A DNA stretch of 64,000 nucleotides from Albidovulum sediminis (GCF_025380365.1 NZ_JAOCQF010000001.1:124001-188000), one strand, 5' to 3'. Positions 1-9,491 are shown, counted from the first letter of the stretch. Numbers and translations: made by a program. Notes: generated by a model from the letters alone, not told the origin.

Positions 1-47
1 ATCCCCGCGATCAAGGCGAGGGCAGCGACAAAGGCCCTTGTCGTCAT
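1..47 (-). CDS. 5' end of a secreted protein gene (truncated by window edge)
   Basis: Only the first 15 codons are inside the window. They read MTTRAFVAALALIAG, which has the charged start and hydrophobic stretch of a signal peptide. A strong Shine-Dalgarno sequence (AGGAGG, complement at 52-57) lies just upstream of the ATG at 45-47. The gene follows purB on the same strand, with about 100 bp between them. Its product cannot be named from this fragment. Confidence 0.6.
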   Translation of the reverse strand, partial: MTTRAFVAALALIAG

Positions 48-147
48 GGTGTCCTCCTTCCCAATGCGGAAAGTGTGGCACCGGCCCGCCCGGTCGGGCA
101 ACGATTTCCGCCCGGCCGCCCCTCCGATCACGCGAACGTGAGCGGCG

Positions 148-1452
148 TCACGCGCCGAAGACCCGCGCGAAGATCGTGTCGACGTGCTTCGTGTGATAGC
201 CGAGGTCGAATTTCTCCTCGATCTCGGCGGGCGAAAGGGCGGCCGTGACCTCGGGATCGGCCAGCAGTTCCTCACGGAAATCCGCGCCCTTCTCCCAGAC
301 CTTCATCGCGTTGCGCTGCACCAGGCGATAGGCATCCTCGCGGCTGACGCCGGCTTGCGTCAGTGCCAGAAGCACCCGCTGACTCATCACCAGGCCCTTG
401 AACTTGTTCATGTTCTTCAACATGTTCTCGGGATAGATCACCAGTTTCTCGATCACGCCCGCCAGCCGGTTCAGCGCGAAGTCGAGGTGGATGGTCGCAT
501 CCGGCCCGATCCCGCGCTCCACGCTCGAATGGCTGATGTCGCGCTCGTGCCAGAGCGCCACGTTCTCCAGCGCGGGGGTCACCGCGCTGCGCACCAGCCG
601 CGCCAGCCCGGTCAGGTTCTCCGTCAGCACCGGGTTCCTTTTGTGCGGCATCGCCGACGATCCCTTCTGGCCGGGGGAGAAATACTCCTCCGCCTCCAGC
701 ACCTCGGTGCGCTGCATGTGGCGGACCTCGATGGCGATGTTCTCGATGCCCGAGGCGATGACGCCGAGGGTGGCGAAGAACATCGCGTGGCGGTCGCGCG
801 GGATCACTTGCGTGCTGATCGGTTCGGGGGTCAGGCCCATCCTTTCGCAGACATGCGCCTCGACTGCCGGGTCGATGTTGGCGAAGGTGCCGACCGCGCC
901 CGAAATTGCCCCCGTCGCCACCTCTTCCCGCGCCGCCTGCAGACGGCGGCGGTTGCGGTCCATCTCGGCGTAGAAGCGGGCGAAGGTCAGGCCCATCGTC
1001 GTCGGTTCGGCATGGATGCCGTGGCTGCGGCCGATGCGCACCGTGTCCTTGTGCTCGTAGGCACGTTTCTTCAGCGCCGCCAGCACGCGGTCGAGATCGG
1101 CCAGCAGGATGTCGGCGGCGCGGACAAGCTGGATGTTCAGCGTGGTATCGAGCACGTCGGACGATGTCATGCCCTGGTGGACAAAGCGGGCGTCCTCGGA
1201 CCCGATGTGTTCGGCGAGATGCGTGAGAAAGGCGATGACGTCGTGCTTGGTCACCGCCTCGATCTCGTCGATGCGGGCGACGTCGAACTCCACGTCCTTC
1301 GCGCGCCAGACCGCCTCGGCGTTGGCCTTCGGGATCACGCCAAGGGCGGCCTGCGCGTCGCAGGCATGGGCCTCGATCTCGTACCAGATGCGAAAGCGGG
1401 TCTCGGGCGACCAGATGGCGACCATTTCGGGGCGGGCGTAGCGGGGGATCAT
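148..1452 (-). CDS. purB: Adenylosuccinate lyase
   Basis: Cytosolic enzyme of purine synthesis. It splits SAICAR to AICAR and adenylosuccinate to AMP, releasing fumarate. The 434-residue protein carries the fumarase/aspartase superfamily signature SSAMPHKRNP in the flexible active-site loop. It also has the conserved TSSDVLDT and GRSHGIHAEPTT segments with the catalytic histidines, and full family length. An upstream in-frame ATG at 1467 would add five residues. The internal start giving MIPRYARPEMV is preferred because it matches the usual N-terminus and has AAGAGG about 8 bp upstream. The call is secure. Confidence 0.96.
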   Translation of the reverse strand: MIPRYARPEMVAIWSPETRFRIWYEIEAHACDAQAALGVIPKANAEAVWRAKDVEFDVARIDEIEAVTKHDVIAFLTHLAEHIGSEDARFVHQGMTSSDVLDTTLNIQLVRAADILLADLDRVLAALKKRAYEHKDTVRIGRSHGIHAEPTTMGLTFARFYAEMDRNRRRLQAAREEVATGAISGAVGTFANIDPAVEAHVCERMGLTPEPISTQVIPRDRHAMFFATLGVIASGIENIAIEVRHMQRTEVLEAEEYFSPGQKGSSAMPHKRNPVLTENLTGLARLVRSAVTPALENVALWHERDISHSSVERGIGPDATIHLDFALNRLAGVIEKLVIYPENMLKNMNKFKGLVMSQRVLLALTQAGVSREDAYRLVQRNAMKVWEKGADFREELLADPEVTAALSPAEIEEKFDLGYHTKHVDTIFARVFGA

Positions 1453-1527
1453 CGCGGCCTCTTGCATGTCCTGGCAATCGCGGCTCTCCTAGACCGCATG
1501 GACCGGGGTGGCAATGGGCGAGGAGCG

Positions 1528-1890
1528 ATGAAACCTGCGCTGATCACGATTCTTCTTGTGGCCGTCACCGTCCTCTGCGCGACCGGGGCGGAGGCGCAGG
1601 AGTCCTGGAAGCGCCTGAAGGAGGGGCAGTTGAACAACGCCCTCGTCACCCAGCGGCTGCGCTTCGAGGATGGTGCGACGCAAAGCTTTGCCGAGGACGG
1701 CTCCACCCGCCATGCGGCGGAGCAGACGCGCCGCGGCTACTGGAAGATCGAGGACGACAAACTGTGCATGGCCTGGCCGCCGGCGGGGGACTGGACCTGT
1801 TCCCGCGTCCACCGGAGCGGTGACGGCAAGCGGCTGCGCTTTACCGCCGACGACGGGGGCACGAAGGTCGGCACCTACATGTCGCGATGA
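1528..1890 (+). CDS. Small secreted protein of unknown function
   Basis: A 120-residue protein with a clear signal peptide: MKPALITILLVAVTVLC, then a cleavage region around ATGAEAQ. It would act in the periplasm or outside the cell. The mature part has two cysteines (in LCMAW and TCSRV) separated by about a dozen residues, which could form a disulfide, and alternating polar/aromatic stretches that suggest a small beta-sheet domain. GAGGAG sits just before the ATG. Its stop overlaps the next start (ATGA), so the two genes are probably co-translated. I do not recognise the family. Confidence 0.75.
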   Translation: MKPALITILLVAVTVLCATGAEAQESWKRLKEGQLNNALVTQRLRFEDGATQSFAEDGSTRHAAEQTRRGYWKIEDDKLCMAWPPAGDWTCSRVHRSGDGKRLRFTADDGGTKVGTYMSR

Positions 1891-2297
1891 CCGCGCCCAC
1901 GCTTGCCGATTTCGCGGGGCTCTGGCGGGTCGAGCGGGCGATCATCGATCACCGCGCAGGGCTTGCAGGCCGATTCACCGGCACCGCCGTGTTCGTGCCG
2001 GACGGGTCCGGCCTGACGTACCGGGAGGAAGGAAGCCTTGCCTTCGGCGCGGCGGCGCCGGTCCGGGCCGAACGGTCCTATCTTTGGTCCGAAAGTGCCG
2101 GGCGTATCGCCATCTGCTTTGCCGATGGCCGGCCGTTTCACGACTTCGACCCCGCCGAGGCCGCGGCCACGCATTTCTGCGCCCCCGACCATTACGCAGT
2201 GCGCTACGACTTTGCCGGCTGGCCGGAGTGGGCGGCCGAATGGCGCGTCACGGGGCCGCGCAAGGACTATCTCATGCGGACCCGCTACCGCCGCTGA
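1887..2297 (+). CDS. DUF6314 family protein
   Basis: A 136-residue cytosolic protein that starts inside the stop codon of the preceding gene (ATGA overlap). It has the layout of DUF6314 proteins: an N-terminal FxGxW segment (FAGLWRVER), a middle region with RAERSYLW, an FADGRPFHDF block, HFCAPDHY, and a C-terminal WRVTGPRKDY motif. The function of the family is not established. The repeated beta-strand pattern suggests a small lipocalin-like barrel, but that is inference. Assignment to the family rests on motif recognition. Confidence 0.8.
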   Translation: MTAPTLADFAGLWRVERAIIDHRAGLAGRFTGTAVFVPDGSGLTYREEGSLAFGAAAPVRAERSYLWSESAGRIAICFADGRPFHDFDPAEAAATHFCAPDHYAVRYDFAGWPEWAAEWRVTGPRKDYLMRTRYRR

Positions 2298-2312
2298 GCG
2301 TGCAGGACCGGC

Positions 2313-3653
2313 TCAGCCGCCCACCAGCGCAGGATCGAAGGGATAGGTCGTCAGGTTCTCGCAGCCGTCCGCCGTCACCAGCACCTGATCCTCGATCTTG
2401 ATCGAGAAGTCGCCGCCCTCGGGGCTGACGAGCGCCTCGGTGCAGATCACCATGCCCTCCTCGATGACATGGTCGAAGGCGCCCTCGGCCCAGGCGTCGG
2501 GGTAGGGGACATAGGGCCATTCGTCGCAAAGCCCGACCCCGTGCATCTTGCAGGAATATTTCTGCGCCCAGTACTGGCCCTCAAGCTTATGGCCGCCGAA
2601 CACCAGTTCGCGGATCGACACGCCGGGCCGCAGCCGCGCCTGGTGGTCGCGGATGTGGTCAAGCGCGTGGTTCATGGCAGAGATCATGGCGTTGGTCGGG
2701 CGTTCGCCTCCGACCCACCAGGTGCGCGAGATGTCGATGCAGATGCCGTAGGATCCGATCAGGTCGGTGTCGAAGGCCACGATCTCGTTCGGCTGGACGA
2801 TCCGGGGGCCGCATTCCTGGAACCACGGATTGGTGCGCGGACCCGAGGCCAGAAGCCGCGTCTCGATCCACTCGCCCCCACGCCGGATGTTCGATTTGTG
2901 CAATTCTGCCCAGATATCGTCCTCGCTTACGCCACCAAGAGGTACGTTTTGTCTGGTGAATGCCTCCATCTCGGCGATCGCGGATTCGCAGGCGTGATGG
3001 GCGCAGCGCATGGCGAGGATTTCGTCCGGGCCCTTGATCGCGCGGGTGCGCTCGGTCAGTTCCTCCCCCTCCATCACCTCGAAGCCCGCGCGTTCCAGCG
3101 CGCGCAGACCGTGGATCTGGATCTTGTCCACCGCCAGCCGCCGGTTCGCGCCCGCATGCGCCCGCATCACCTCTTCCACCTGGCCGGCGAATGAGGTCGC
3201 GTCGCGATCGCCCAGATCGCCCGAGACGGCGTAGAAGAACGACGCACCGGCGCGAATCTCCCGGATCAGCGGGTTGAACGAGACGAGGAAGGGCGCGTTC
3301 TTGTATTCCCAGATCACCATGTGGCCGTCGGCGCAGACAAGGCAGGCGCGAAACGGGTTGTGCGCGTTCCAGAGCTGCATGTTGGTGGTGTCGGTGGCGT
3401 AGCGGATGTTCATCGGGTCGAACATCAGGATGCCGCCGTAGCCGCGCGCGGCCAGGGCCTTGACGATCCGCTCCAGCCGGTCGGCGCGCATCCGCTCCAG
3501 GTTGGGCAGGCTCAGCCCCGCCGCCTCCCATTCACGAAACGCAAGCTGCGTCGGCCCGATTTCCACCCGGTCGTTGTCGTTGGGCGTGCCGTCGCCCAAG
3601 CGGTCGCCCCGGTTGGGGTCGATCTTGCGCCGTTCCGAATAGTGCTGTGCCAT
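2313..3653 (-). CDS. dddP: Dimethylsulfoniopropionate lyase DddP
   Basis: Cleaves the algal osmolyte DMSP to dimethyl sulfide and acrylate. DddP belongs to the M24 metallopeptidase fold but is a lyase. The 446-residue product has the expected N-terminus (RKIDPNRGDRLGDGTPNDND) and length. The metal ligands are readable: the two Asp of FDTD, the Asp of CIDISR, the His of MHGVGLCDEW, the Glu of CTEAL and the Glu of KIEDQ. The motif TRLLASGPRTNPWFQECGP is also typical. It stands alone on the minus strand, divergent from a methyltransferase gene with 138 bp between them. A related M24 peptidase is the only alternative; the overall similarity favours DddP. Confidence 0.9.
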   Translation of the reverse strand: MAQHYSERRKIDPNRGDRLGDGTPNDNDRVEIGPTQLAFREWEAAGLSLPNLERMRADRLERIVKALAARGYGGILMFDPMNIRYATDTTNMQLWNAHNPFRACLVCADGHMVIWEYKNAPFLVSFNPLIREIRAGASFFYAVSGDLGDRDATSFAGQVEEVMRAHAGANRRLAVDKIQIHGLRALERAGFEVMEGEELTERTRAIKGPDEILAMRCAHHACESAIAEMEAFTRQNVPLGGVSEDDIWAELHKSNIRRGGEWIETRLLASGPRTNPWFQECGPRIVQPNEIVAFDTDLIGSYGICIDISRTWWVGGERPTNAMISAMNHALDHIRDHQARLRPGVSIRELVFGGHKLEGQYWAQKYSCKMHGVGLCDEWPYVPYPDAWAEGAFDHVIEEGMVICTEALVSPEGGDFSIKIEDQVLVTADGCENLTTYPFDPALVGG

Positions 3654-3791
3654 GCTCCGACCTCCCCGCGTTGCGGCCAGCTTCGGGGCAGCCACGCCGC
3701 CGTTCCTGTCCGGACGCGACACGCCGATGACGGGTTTGGCCCGTTCCCCCCGGCGGCGGCTCTTGCTAGACCGGAGCAAACGGAGGGGCGC

Positions 3792-4997
3792 ATGTCCACG
3801 GTCGAAGAACACTACGAAGCCTATCCCTATCCCGAGCGCGACCCGGCGGACGAACGCCGGCGGCTGATCACCGGCTCGCCCTCGCACCCGCTCGAGATCG
3901 ACCACTTTCTCTGGGGCGGCCAGCGCGACTGGTCGCGCCCCTTCCGCGCGCTGGTCGCCGGGGGCGGGACGGGGGACGCGCTGATCCAGCTTGCGGCGGT
4001 CCTGACGGCGGCGGGCCGGCGCTACGAGATCACCTATCTCGACCTCTCGCGCGCGGCGCGCGAGATCGCGGAGGAACGGGCAAGGGTGCGTGGTCTGACC
4101 GGCATCACCTTCACCACCGGCAGCCTGCTGGATGCCGCCGACCTGGGGCGTTTCGACTACATCGACTGCTGCGGCGTGCTGCACCACCTTCCCGACCCGC
4201 AGGCGGGTTTCGACGCGCTCGCGCGTGCGCTCGCCCCCGAGGGCGGCATGGGCGTGATGGTCTATGCGCCCTACGGCCGGTCGGGCGTCTATCCCCTTCA
4301 GGACGCCTTCGCCACGCTGACGCGCGGCATGACCCCCGAGGCGCGGCTAAGGACGGCGCGTGCGGTCTACGCGCGCCTGCCCGAAGGCCATCCCTTTCGC
4401 CGCAACCCGCATCTGGTCGATCACGAGCAGGGCGACGCAGGGTTCTATGACCTGCTCCTGCATGCGCAGGACCGGCCCTTCGCCATCGACGACCTTGTCG
4501 CCAGCCTCGACCGCGCCGGCCTGGCCTTTGCCGGGGCTCCGATGGCCGCGCTCTACGATCCGGCGCGGTTCCTGCCCGAGGGCACCGGCCTGCCCGAGGG
4601 GCTGGAGACGGCGGAGCGGATGGCGCTGGCCGAACGCCTGGACGGGACGATCAAGACGCACGTCGTCTATGCGGTGCCGAAGGGCCGGATGCCCGCGCGC
4701 GCCGGCGCCGACCCGCAGTCGGTGCCGCACCTCAAGGGCGTCAGCGGCCCGGACCTTGCACGGCAGGTGGAGCGCAGGGGCGAGGTGGCGGTGACGCGCG
4801 GGACCAGCCGCGTGACCCTTCCGGTCGACCGGGCCGCCGCGCGGCTTCTGGCGCGGATCGACGGGCGCCGCAGCCTGGCCGAGATCGCCGCCGCCGAACG
4901 TCTTGACGCACTCGCCATGGGCGCGCTCTGGCGCCCGGTGGAGCGGGCCCTGACGGGGCAGGGGATACTGCTTTACTCGCGCCTGCTCAGGCCCTGA
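3792..4997 (+). CDS. SAM-dependent methyltransferase with C-terminal extension
   Basis: A 401-residue class I methyltransferase. The SAM-binding glycine motif VAGGGTGDALI lies near residue 55-65, the acidic loop is ITYLDLS, and the post-motif segment is FDYIDCCGVLHHLPDP. A C-terminal region of about 120 residues containing TSRVTLPVDRAAARLLARIDG resembles the regulatory/winged-helix tails found on such enzymes. GGAGGGG precedes the ATG; a much longer in-frame extension upstream is antisense to dddP and was discarded. The substrate is unknown. It ends 9 bp from the convergent sugar nucleotide gene. Confidence 0.8.
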   Translation: MSTVEEHYEAYPYPERDPADERRRLITGSPSHPLEIDHFLWGGQRDWSRPFRALVAGGGTGDALIQLAAVLTAAGRRYEITYLDLSRAAREIAEERARVRGLTGITFTTGSLLDAADLGRFDYIDCCGVLHHLPDPQAGFDALARALAPEGGMGVMVYAPYGRSGVYPLQDAFATLTRGMTPEARLRTARAVYARLPEGHPFRRNPHLVDHEQGDAGFYDLLLHAQDRPFAIDDLVASLDRAGLAFAGAPMAALYDPARFLPEGTGLPEGLETAERMALAERLDGTIKTHVVYAVPKGRMPARAGADPQSVPHLKGVSGPDLARQVERRGEVAVTRGTSRVTLPVDRAAARLLARIDGRRSLAEIAAAERLDALAMGALWRPVERALTGQGILLYSRLLRP

Positions 4998-5006
4998 TGC
5001 CGGCAT

Positions 5007-6416
5007 TCAGGAGCGCGCATAGGCGTCCTCGTAGCGGATGATGTCGTCTTCGCCGAAATAGCTGCCCGTCTGCACCTCGATCAGCACCATCGGCCCGTCG
5101 CCGGGGTTTTCGAGCCGGTGCGTCGCGCCCTGCGGGACATAGACGGACTGGTTTTCCTGCACGATCGACACCTCCGGCCCGATGGTCACGCGGGCGGTTC
5201 CGGTGACGACCACCCAGTGTTCGGCCCGGTGGCGATGGCTTTGAAGGGACAGGATCCCGCCCGGCTTGACGACGATGCGCTTGACCTGGAAGGCGTCGGT
5301 GAGCGTCAGGGTTTCGGACCATCCCCAGGGGCGGTGATCGCGCGGAAAGGCCTCGGCCTGACGAACGCCCTTCTCCTTCAGGGCGGTGACCGCCAGGCGA
5401 ACGTCCTGCGACCGCCGCCGGTCGGCAACCAGCACCGCGTCGCCCGTCGCCACCACCATCACGTCCGACAGGCCGATCCCCACGACCTCGGTCGCGGGAT
5501 CGTCCGACCGCAGGAGCGTCGCCTGGCAGTCGATGGCGGTGCAGCGCGGCCCCGCCACCACCTCATCCTCCCGGGCGGCACTTTCGCGCCAGACCGCTTC
5601 CCAGCCGCCGAGGTCGGACCAGTGCCCCTGGTAGCGGACCACGTCAAGGTTGGCCGCCTTCTCGAGAACCGCATAGTCGATCGAACGATCCGCCAGCCCC
5701 TCCCACGGGGCGGGGGCGAGGCGGCGGAAGTCGAGATCGTCACGCGCGCCGTCAAGCGATGCCTGCACCGGGGCGAGATACTCGGGCGCATGCGCCGCGA
5801 AGGCGGCGACGATCGTGTCCGCGCGCGCCAGGAAGATGCCGGCGTTCCACAGGCAGTTCCCTTCTGCGATCATCGCCGCCGCCCGCGCCGCGTCCGGCTT
5901 CTCGATGAAACCGGCCAGCGGCGACACCGCGCCGGCGTCCCGTGGCAGCAGCAGGTATCCGTAGCCGGTCTCGACCCGGTCGGGGGTGATGCCGAAGGTC
6001 ACGATCCGGCCCTTTCCCGCAGCCTCCATCCCCAGCATGACGGTCGCCCGGAAGGCGGCGGGGTCGCGCACCGCGTGATCGGACGGCAGGATCAGAAGCG
6101 TCGCATCCGCATTGCTGGCGACGGCGGACAATGCCGCGGCCAGGATTGCGGGCGCTGTGTTGCGGGGGGCAGGTTCGATCAGGATCGCGCCGGGGCCGAT
6201 GCCGGCCTCGGCCAGCTGCTCGCCGACGATGAAGCGGAAGTCGGCGGCGGTCATCACCACGGGCGCGGCGAAGGGCGCCCCGGCGACGCGCCGGGCCGTG
6301 GCCTGAAAGGGCGTCTCCTCGCCCAGAAGGCGCACGAACTGCTTCGGGTAGGCCCGGCGCGACACGGGCCAGAGCCGCGTCCCCGAGCCGCCGCAGAGGA
6401 TGACAGGTGTAATCAA
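5007..6416 (-). CDS. Bifunctional mannose-1-phosphate guanylyltransferase / mannose-6-phosphate isomerase
   Basis: Makes GDP-mannose for surface polysaccharides. The N-terminal nucleotidyltransferase domain carries the pyrophosphorylase motif ILCGGSGTRLWPVSRRAYPK and, later, FIEKP and LWNAGIFLA. The C-terminal type II phosphomannose isomerase cupin has SLQSHRHRAEHWVVVTG. The start chosen is TTG at 6414-6416 (protein begins MITPVILCGG), because GGGAGAGG lies 6 bp before it and 469 residues is the usual length. An ATG 16 codons upstream adds a non-conserved leader. It lies downstream of the phosphomannomutase on the same strand, an operon that turns mannose-6-P into GDP-mannose. Confidence 0.93.
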   Translation of the reverse strand: MITPVILCGGSGTRLWPVSRRAYPKQFVRLLGEETPFQATARRVAGAPFAAPVVMTAADFRFIVGEQLAEAGIGPGAILIEPAPRNTAPAILAAALSAVASNADATLLILPSDHAVRDPAAFRATVMLGMEAAGKGRIVTFGITPDRVETGYGYLLLPRDAGAVSPLAGFIEKPDAARAAAMIAEGNCLWNAGIFLARADTIVAAFAAHAPEYLAPVQASLDGARDDLDFRRLAPAPWEGLADRSIDYAVLEKAANLDVVRYQGHWSDLGGWEAVWRESAAREDEVVAGPRCTAIDCQATLLRSDDPATEVVGIGLSDVMVVATGDAVLVADRRRSQDVRLAVTALKEKGVRQAEAFPRDHRPWGWSETLTLTDAFQVKRIVVKPGGILSLQSHRHRAEHWVVVTGTARVTIGPEVSIVQENQSVYVPQGATHRLENPGDGPMVLIEVQTGSYFGEDDIIRYEDAYARS

Positions 6417-6510
6417 CTTCGGCCTCTCCCGTTCCTGGTCCTGCCATCCGGCCGGGCCGGGCAAACCCGATCCGCGGTCAGTTCTTCACGCCTCTGGCGC
6501 TGCGCCGGGT

Positions 6511-7896
6511 TCATTCCCGAAAATGCTCCACCCGCGCCAGCATCCCGGCGACCAGCGCGGCCGCGCGTTCGGGCAGGGCGCTTTCGCCGTAGCAGCGCAG
6601 TTCCGGCGCATTGCCCGAGGGCCGCAGATGGACGACATCGCCCCCCGCAAGCGTCAGCCTGAGACCGTCGGTGAGATCCCGCGCGACCTCCGCGCCCAGA
6701 CCGTCGAGCATGAGCTGAAGCGCCGCCGGTTCCTCCAGAAGGCGGGCGATCAGCGCCCTTGCGCGCGCGGGGGGAAATTCCGTCAGCCGGTCGGCCGCGG
6801 TGAAGCGCGGCGGCACGGTGTCGACGAAGTCCGACAGCGTGATGCCGCGTTCTGCGGCGGCGACAAGGGGAACAAGGGCGGGCAGCATCGAGTCGCGGGT
6901 CATCAGTGCCGGAAGCGGGCCTGCCGGACCCTTGGCGTCGAAGCCCAGCAGAAAACCGCCGTTGGCCTCGTATCCCGCCACGGCGCGGCGTCCCGCGCCC
7001 TCGGCCACCATCGCCTCGATGACCTTCGGCGATCCGATCGCGGTGCGGCGGACGCGGGTAAAGCCCATCGCATCGACGGCGCTGTTGGAGGTGACCGGGG
7101 TGCACAGGATCTCCGCGCCCAGATACCGCGCGCTCAGCGGGCCGAGGATGTCGCCCGGCACCACCCGCCCACGGTCATCGACGACAAGCGGGCGGTCGGC
7201 GTCGCCATCGGCCGACAGGATCGCGTTCAGCCCCTGCGCCCGCACTTCCGCGGCAAGCCGGTGCCGGAGTTCCGGGGCAAGCGCCTCGGTATCCAGCGCC
7301 ACGAAGGTGTCGCTGCGGTCGAAGGGCAGGGCCTGTCCGCCCAGCGCACGGACGGCCTGCGCCATCAGGTCGCGGGCAACGGTCGAATGTTCATGGATGC
7401 CGATCCTGAGGCCCGACAGCGCCTGCGGGCCGAAGGCGCGCGCGTAGCGGTCGAGATAGTCCTGCGCGCAGCTTCCGTCGCCTTCGGCGGGCGCAGAAGG
7501 TGCTGGCGCCGCCGCCGGGGCGAGCGCGGACAGGATCGCGGCCTGTTCGGCATCCGTGATCTCGCCCGCGGGCGTGTAGAACTTGAGACCGTTGCGGTCC
7601 GCGGGGATGTGGCTGCCGGTGACCATGACCGCCGCGCAAGCCCGCGTCTGCGCCCGAAGCGCCAGCGCCGGCGTCGGCACCGCGCCGCAGTCGAAAACCC
7701 GGCTTCCCCGGTCGCGCGCCACCGCCGCCACCACCGCCGCGATGGCCGGGGAGGACGGCCTGAGGTCATGCCCGATGCAAAGCCCCGCGCCGGTGGGGCA
7801 GGACGTGAGGAACGCCTGCACGTAAGCGGCCACGCAGTCCGGCGTCAACTCGTCCACCAAGCCGCGAAGACCGCTCGTACCGAATTTCGGGGGCAT
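6511..7896 (-). CDS. Phosphomannomutase
   Basis: Interconverts mannose-6-phosphate and mannose-1-phosphate, supplying the next enzyme downstream. The 461-residue alpha-D-phosphohexomutase shows all four landmarks: the N-terminal KFGTSGLRG, the phosphoserine loop VTGSHIPADRNG, the Mg-binding loop DGDADRP, and the sugar-specificity loop GYEANGG, with the phosphate-binding RPSGNAPELR near the C-terminus. Substrate preference for mannose is inferred from the adjacent guanylyltransferase gene; phosphoglucomutase activity cannot be ruled out. Gap to the next gene is 94 bp, consistent with one transcript. Confidence 0.92.
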   Translation of the reverse strand: MPPKFGTSGLRGLVDELTPDCVAAYVQAFLTSCPTGAGLCIGHDLRPSSPAIAAVVAAVARDRGSRVFDCGAVPTPALALRAQTRACAAVMVTGSHIPADRNGLKFYTPAGEITDAEQAAILSALAPAAAPAPSAPAEGDGSCAQDYLDRYARAFGPQALSGLRIGIHEHSTVARDLMAQAVRALGGQALPFDRSDTFVALDTEALAPELRHRLAAEVRAQGLNAILSADGDADRPLVVDDRGRVVPGDILGPLSARYLGAEILCTPVTSNSAVDAMGFTRVRRTAIGSPKVIEAMVAEGAGRRAVAGYEANGGFLLGFDAKGPAGPLPALMTRDSMLPALVPLVAAAERGITLSDFVDTVPPRFTAADRLTEFPPARARALIARLLEEPAALQLMLDGLGAEVARDLTDGLRLTLAGGDVVHLRPSGNAPELRCYGESALPERAAALVAGMLARVEHFRE

Positions 7897-7974
7897 GTCC
7901 GGGGCTCGACCGGGAGTTGTTTGTGCTGCATCTGATTAGCAGCTAGCCAGTCGGCGAGGCAACGCAAATCCGCG

Positions 7975-8253
7975 TCAGTAACGGATCTCGAACCCCGGCG
8001 CGACGGAGGCGGGATCGGCCGGGGTGGTGAAGACGTCGGTTACGCGCGCCGCCCCCGGGCCTTCGGACATGGCCGTGACCATCTCCGTCACCGCCTCCTC
8101 AGGTCCGGCCACCAACGCCTCGACCGAGCCGTCGTCGCGGTTCCTGACCCAGCCCCTGAGCCCTCGGGACGCAGCCACGGCCCTTGCCCATGCGCGGTAG
8201 GCAACGCCCTGCACCCGGCCCGTGACCCGCACCTCCACCGCGATCTCGCGCAT
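7975..8253 (-). CDS. acyP: Acylphosphatase
   Basis: Small cytosolic enzyme hydrolysing acyl phosphates. The 92-residue protein has the family length and both active-site signatures: VTGRVQGVAYRAW, containing the phosphate-binding arginine, and GWVRNRDDGSVE, containing the catalytic asparagine. The start ATG at 8251-8253 gives MREIAVEVRV. It is divergent from the 2-hydroxyacid dehydrogenase gene with 99 bp between them. Confidence 0.93.
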   Translation of the reverse strand: MREIAVEVRVTGRVQGVAYRAWARAVAASRGLRGWVRNRDDGSVEALVAGPEEAVTEMVTAMSEGPGAARVTDVFTTPADPASVAPGFEIRY

Positions 8254-8352
8254 TGCCCGCCCTCCGAGCCTGCCTTGCAGGCCCCAGTCTAGCACGAACG
8301 GCCCCTTGACCGAAGTCCCGCGTCCCCGCAGTCTCCGCCCGGAGGAGACGCC

Positions 8353-9360
8353 GTGAAATTCGTCCGCACCGACCGCGAGCTGGAGACGCCCCTGATCGAC
8401 CGGGATCTGGCCGGCCACGGTCGACTTGTCCTTTTGCCCGAGGGGGTGGGCGAGGATCAGCTCGCCGCGGAGGTGGCCGACGCCGATCTTCTCCTGATGT
8501 GCTACACGCCCGTCACCGCCCGCGTGATCGCCGCGGCGACGCGTCTGAAGGCCATCGTGAAGTATGGCGTGGGCATCGACGCGATCGACATTCCCGCCGC
8601 CATGGCGCGCGGGGTTCCCGTCGTCAACATCCCCGAATACGCCGAGGACACGGTGGCCGAGGGCGCCATTGCCCTGATGATCGCGCTGGCCAAGCGGCTG
8701 GTGCCGCTTGACCGGCAGATGCAGGGCGCGGGCTGGGCCTGGCCGACCGCGCGCTGGATGGGCAGCGACATCGCGGGCAAGACCGTGGGCATTGTCGGCC
8801 TGGGCCGGATCGGGCGCAGCTTTGCGCGCATGGCGGGGCAGGGGTTCCGCGCCCGCGTCATCGCCTTCAACCCCGGCATGGACGCGGCAGAGATGGCCGC
8901 CCACGGGGTTGAGAAGATCGACGACCTGCACGACCTCCTCGGGCAGTCCGACTTTGTCTCGCTCCACTGCACGCTGAACGACACCACGCGTCATATCATC
9001 GGCGCGGCCGAACTGGCGGCGATGAAGCCCACCGCCTTCCTCATCAACTCCTCGCGCGGGGCGCTGGTGGACGAGGCGGCCCTTGTCGCCGCGCTGACGG
9101 GCGGGCGCATCGCGGGCGCCGGGCTCGACGTCTTCTCGTCCGAGCCGCTCAGCCTTTCGGGCCACCTGATGAGCCCACTGTTCGGGCTGCCCAACGTCCT
9201 CATGCTGCCGCACCTGACCTTCTACACCGCCGAGGCGATGGAGCGGCTGGAACGCGAGACGCTGGAGCGCTGCGACGAGGCGCTGGCGGGCGGACCGGTG
9301 CTGGTGAAGTCCCGCGACCCCCGCCTGCGCGCCCAGACCCGCGGGGTGCGGTTCGCCTAG
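8353..9360 (+). CDS. D-2-hydroxyacid dehydrogenase (NAD-dependent)
   Basis: A 335-residue member of the D-isomer 2-hydroxyacid dehydrogenase family, which reduces 2-keto acids to D-hydroxy acids. The Rossmann motif [11 protein letters not shown] is near residue 150. The catalytic Arg is in [10 protein letters not shown], the Glu in DVFSSEPL, and the His in LPHLTFYT. The residue after the His is Leu rather than the more usual Ile/Thr. The start is GTG at 8353 with GGAGGAG 5-6 bp upstream. The substrate is not predictable; phosphoglycerate dehydrogenase-like and glyoxylate reductase-like activities are both possible. Confidence 0.88.
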   Translation: MKFVRTDRELETPLIDRDLAGHGRLVLLPEGVGEDQLAAEVADADLLLMCYTPVTARVIAAATRLKAIVKYGVGIDAIDIPAAMARGVPVVNIPEYAEDTVAEGAIALMIALAKRLVPLDRQMQGAGWAWPTARWMGSDIAGKTVGIVGLGRIGRSFARMAGQGFRARVIAFNPGMDAAEMAAHGVEKIDDLHDLLGQSDFVSLHCTLNDTTRHIIGAAELAAMKPTAFLINSSRGALVDEAALVAALTGGRIAGAGLDVFSSEPLSLSGHLMSPLFGLPNVLMLPHLTFYTAEAMERLERETLERCDEALAGGPVLVKSRDPRLRAQTRGVRFA

Positions 9361-9453
9361 GCGCGTCCGCATCGGCGCCCGGCCCGGGCGCGGGCTTCCC
9401 GCGCCGGGACGGGGGCGAGGGGCGGCGGCGCTGCCCGCGCAGGTCCTTCCCCA

Positions 9454-9482
9454 TTGACCGTAAGCCATTTCCCAAGCATATC
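9454..9482 (+). promoter_or_regulatory. Candidate sigma70 promoter of lepA
   Basis: TTGACC at 9454-9459 and CATATC at 9477-9482 are separated by exactly 17 bp. Transcription would start within a few bases of the lepA ATG at 9492, and no Shine-Dalgarno sequence is visible before that ATG. Together these suggest a leaderless or nearly leaderless message. Confidence 0.4.
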
Positions 9483-9491
9483 GCGCGGATC

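Noticed and set aside
184-1527. Long plus-strand open frame across purB
   Set aside because: It is antisense to purB, very rich in Arg/His/Leu, and has no family features. Only its last 120 codons (from 1528) form a plausible gene.
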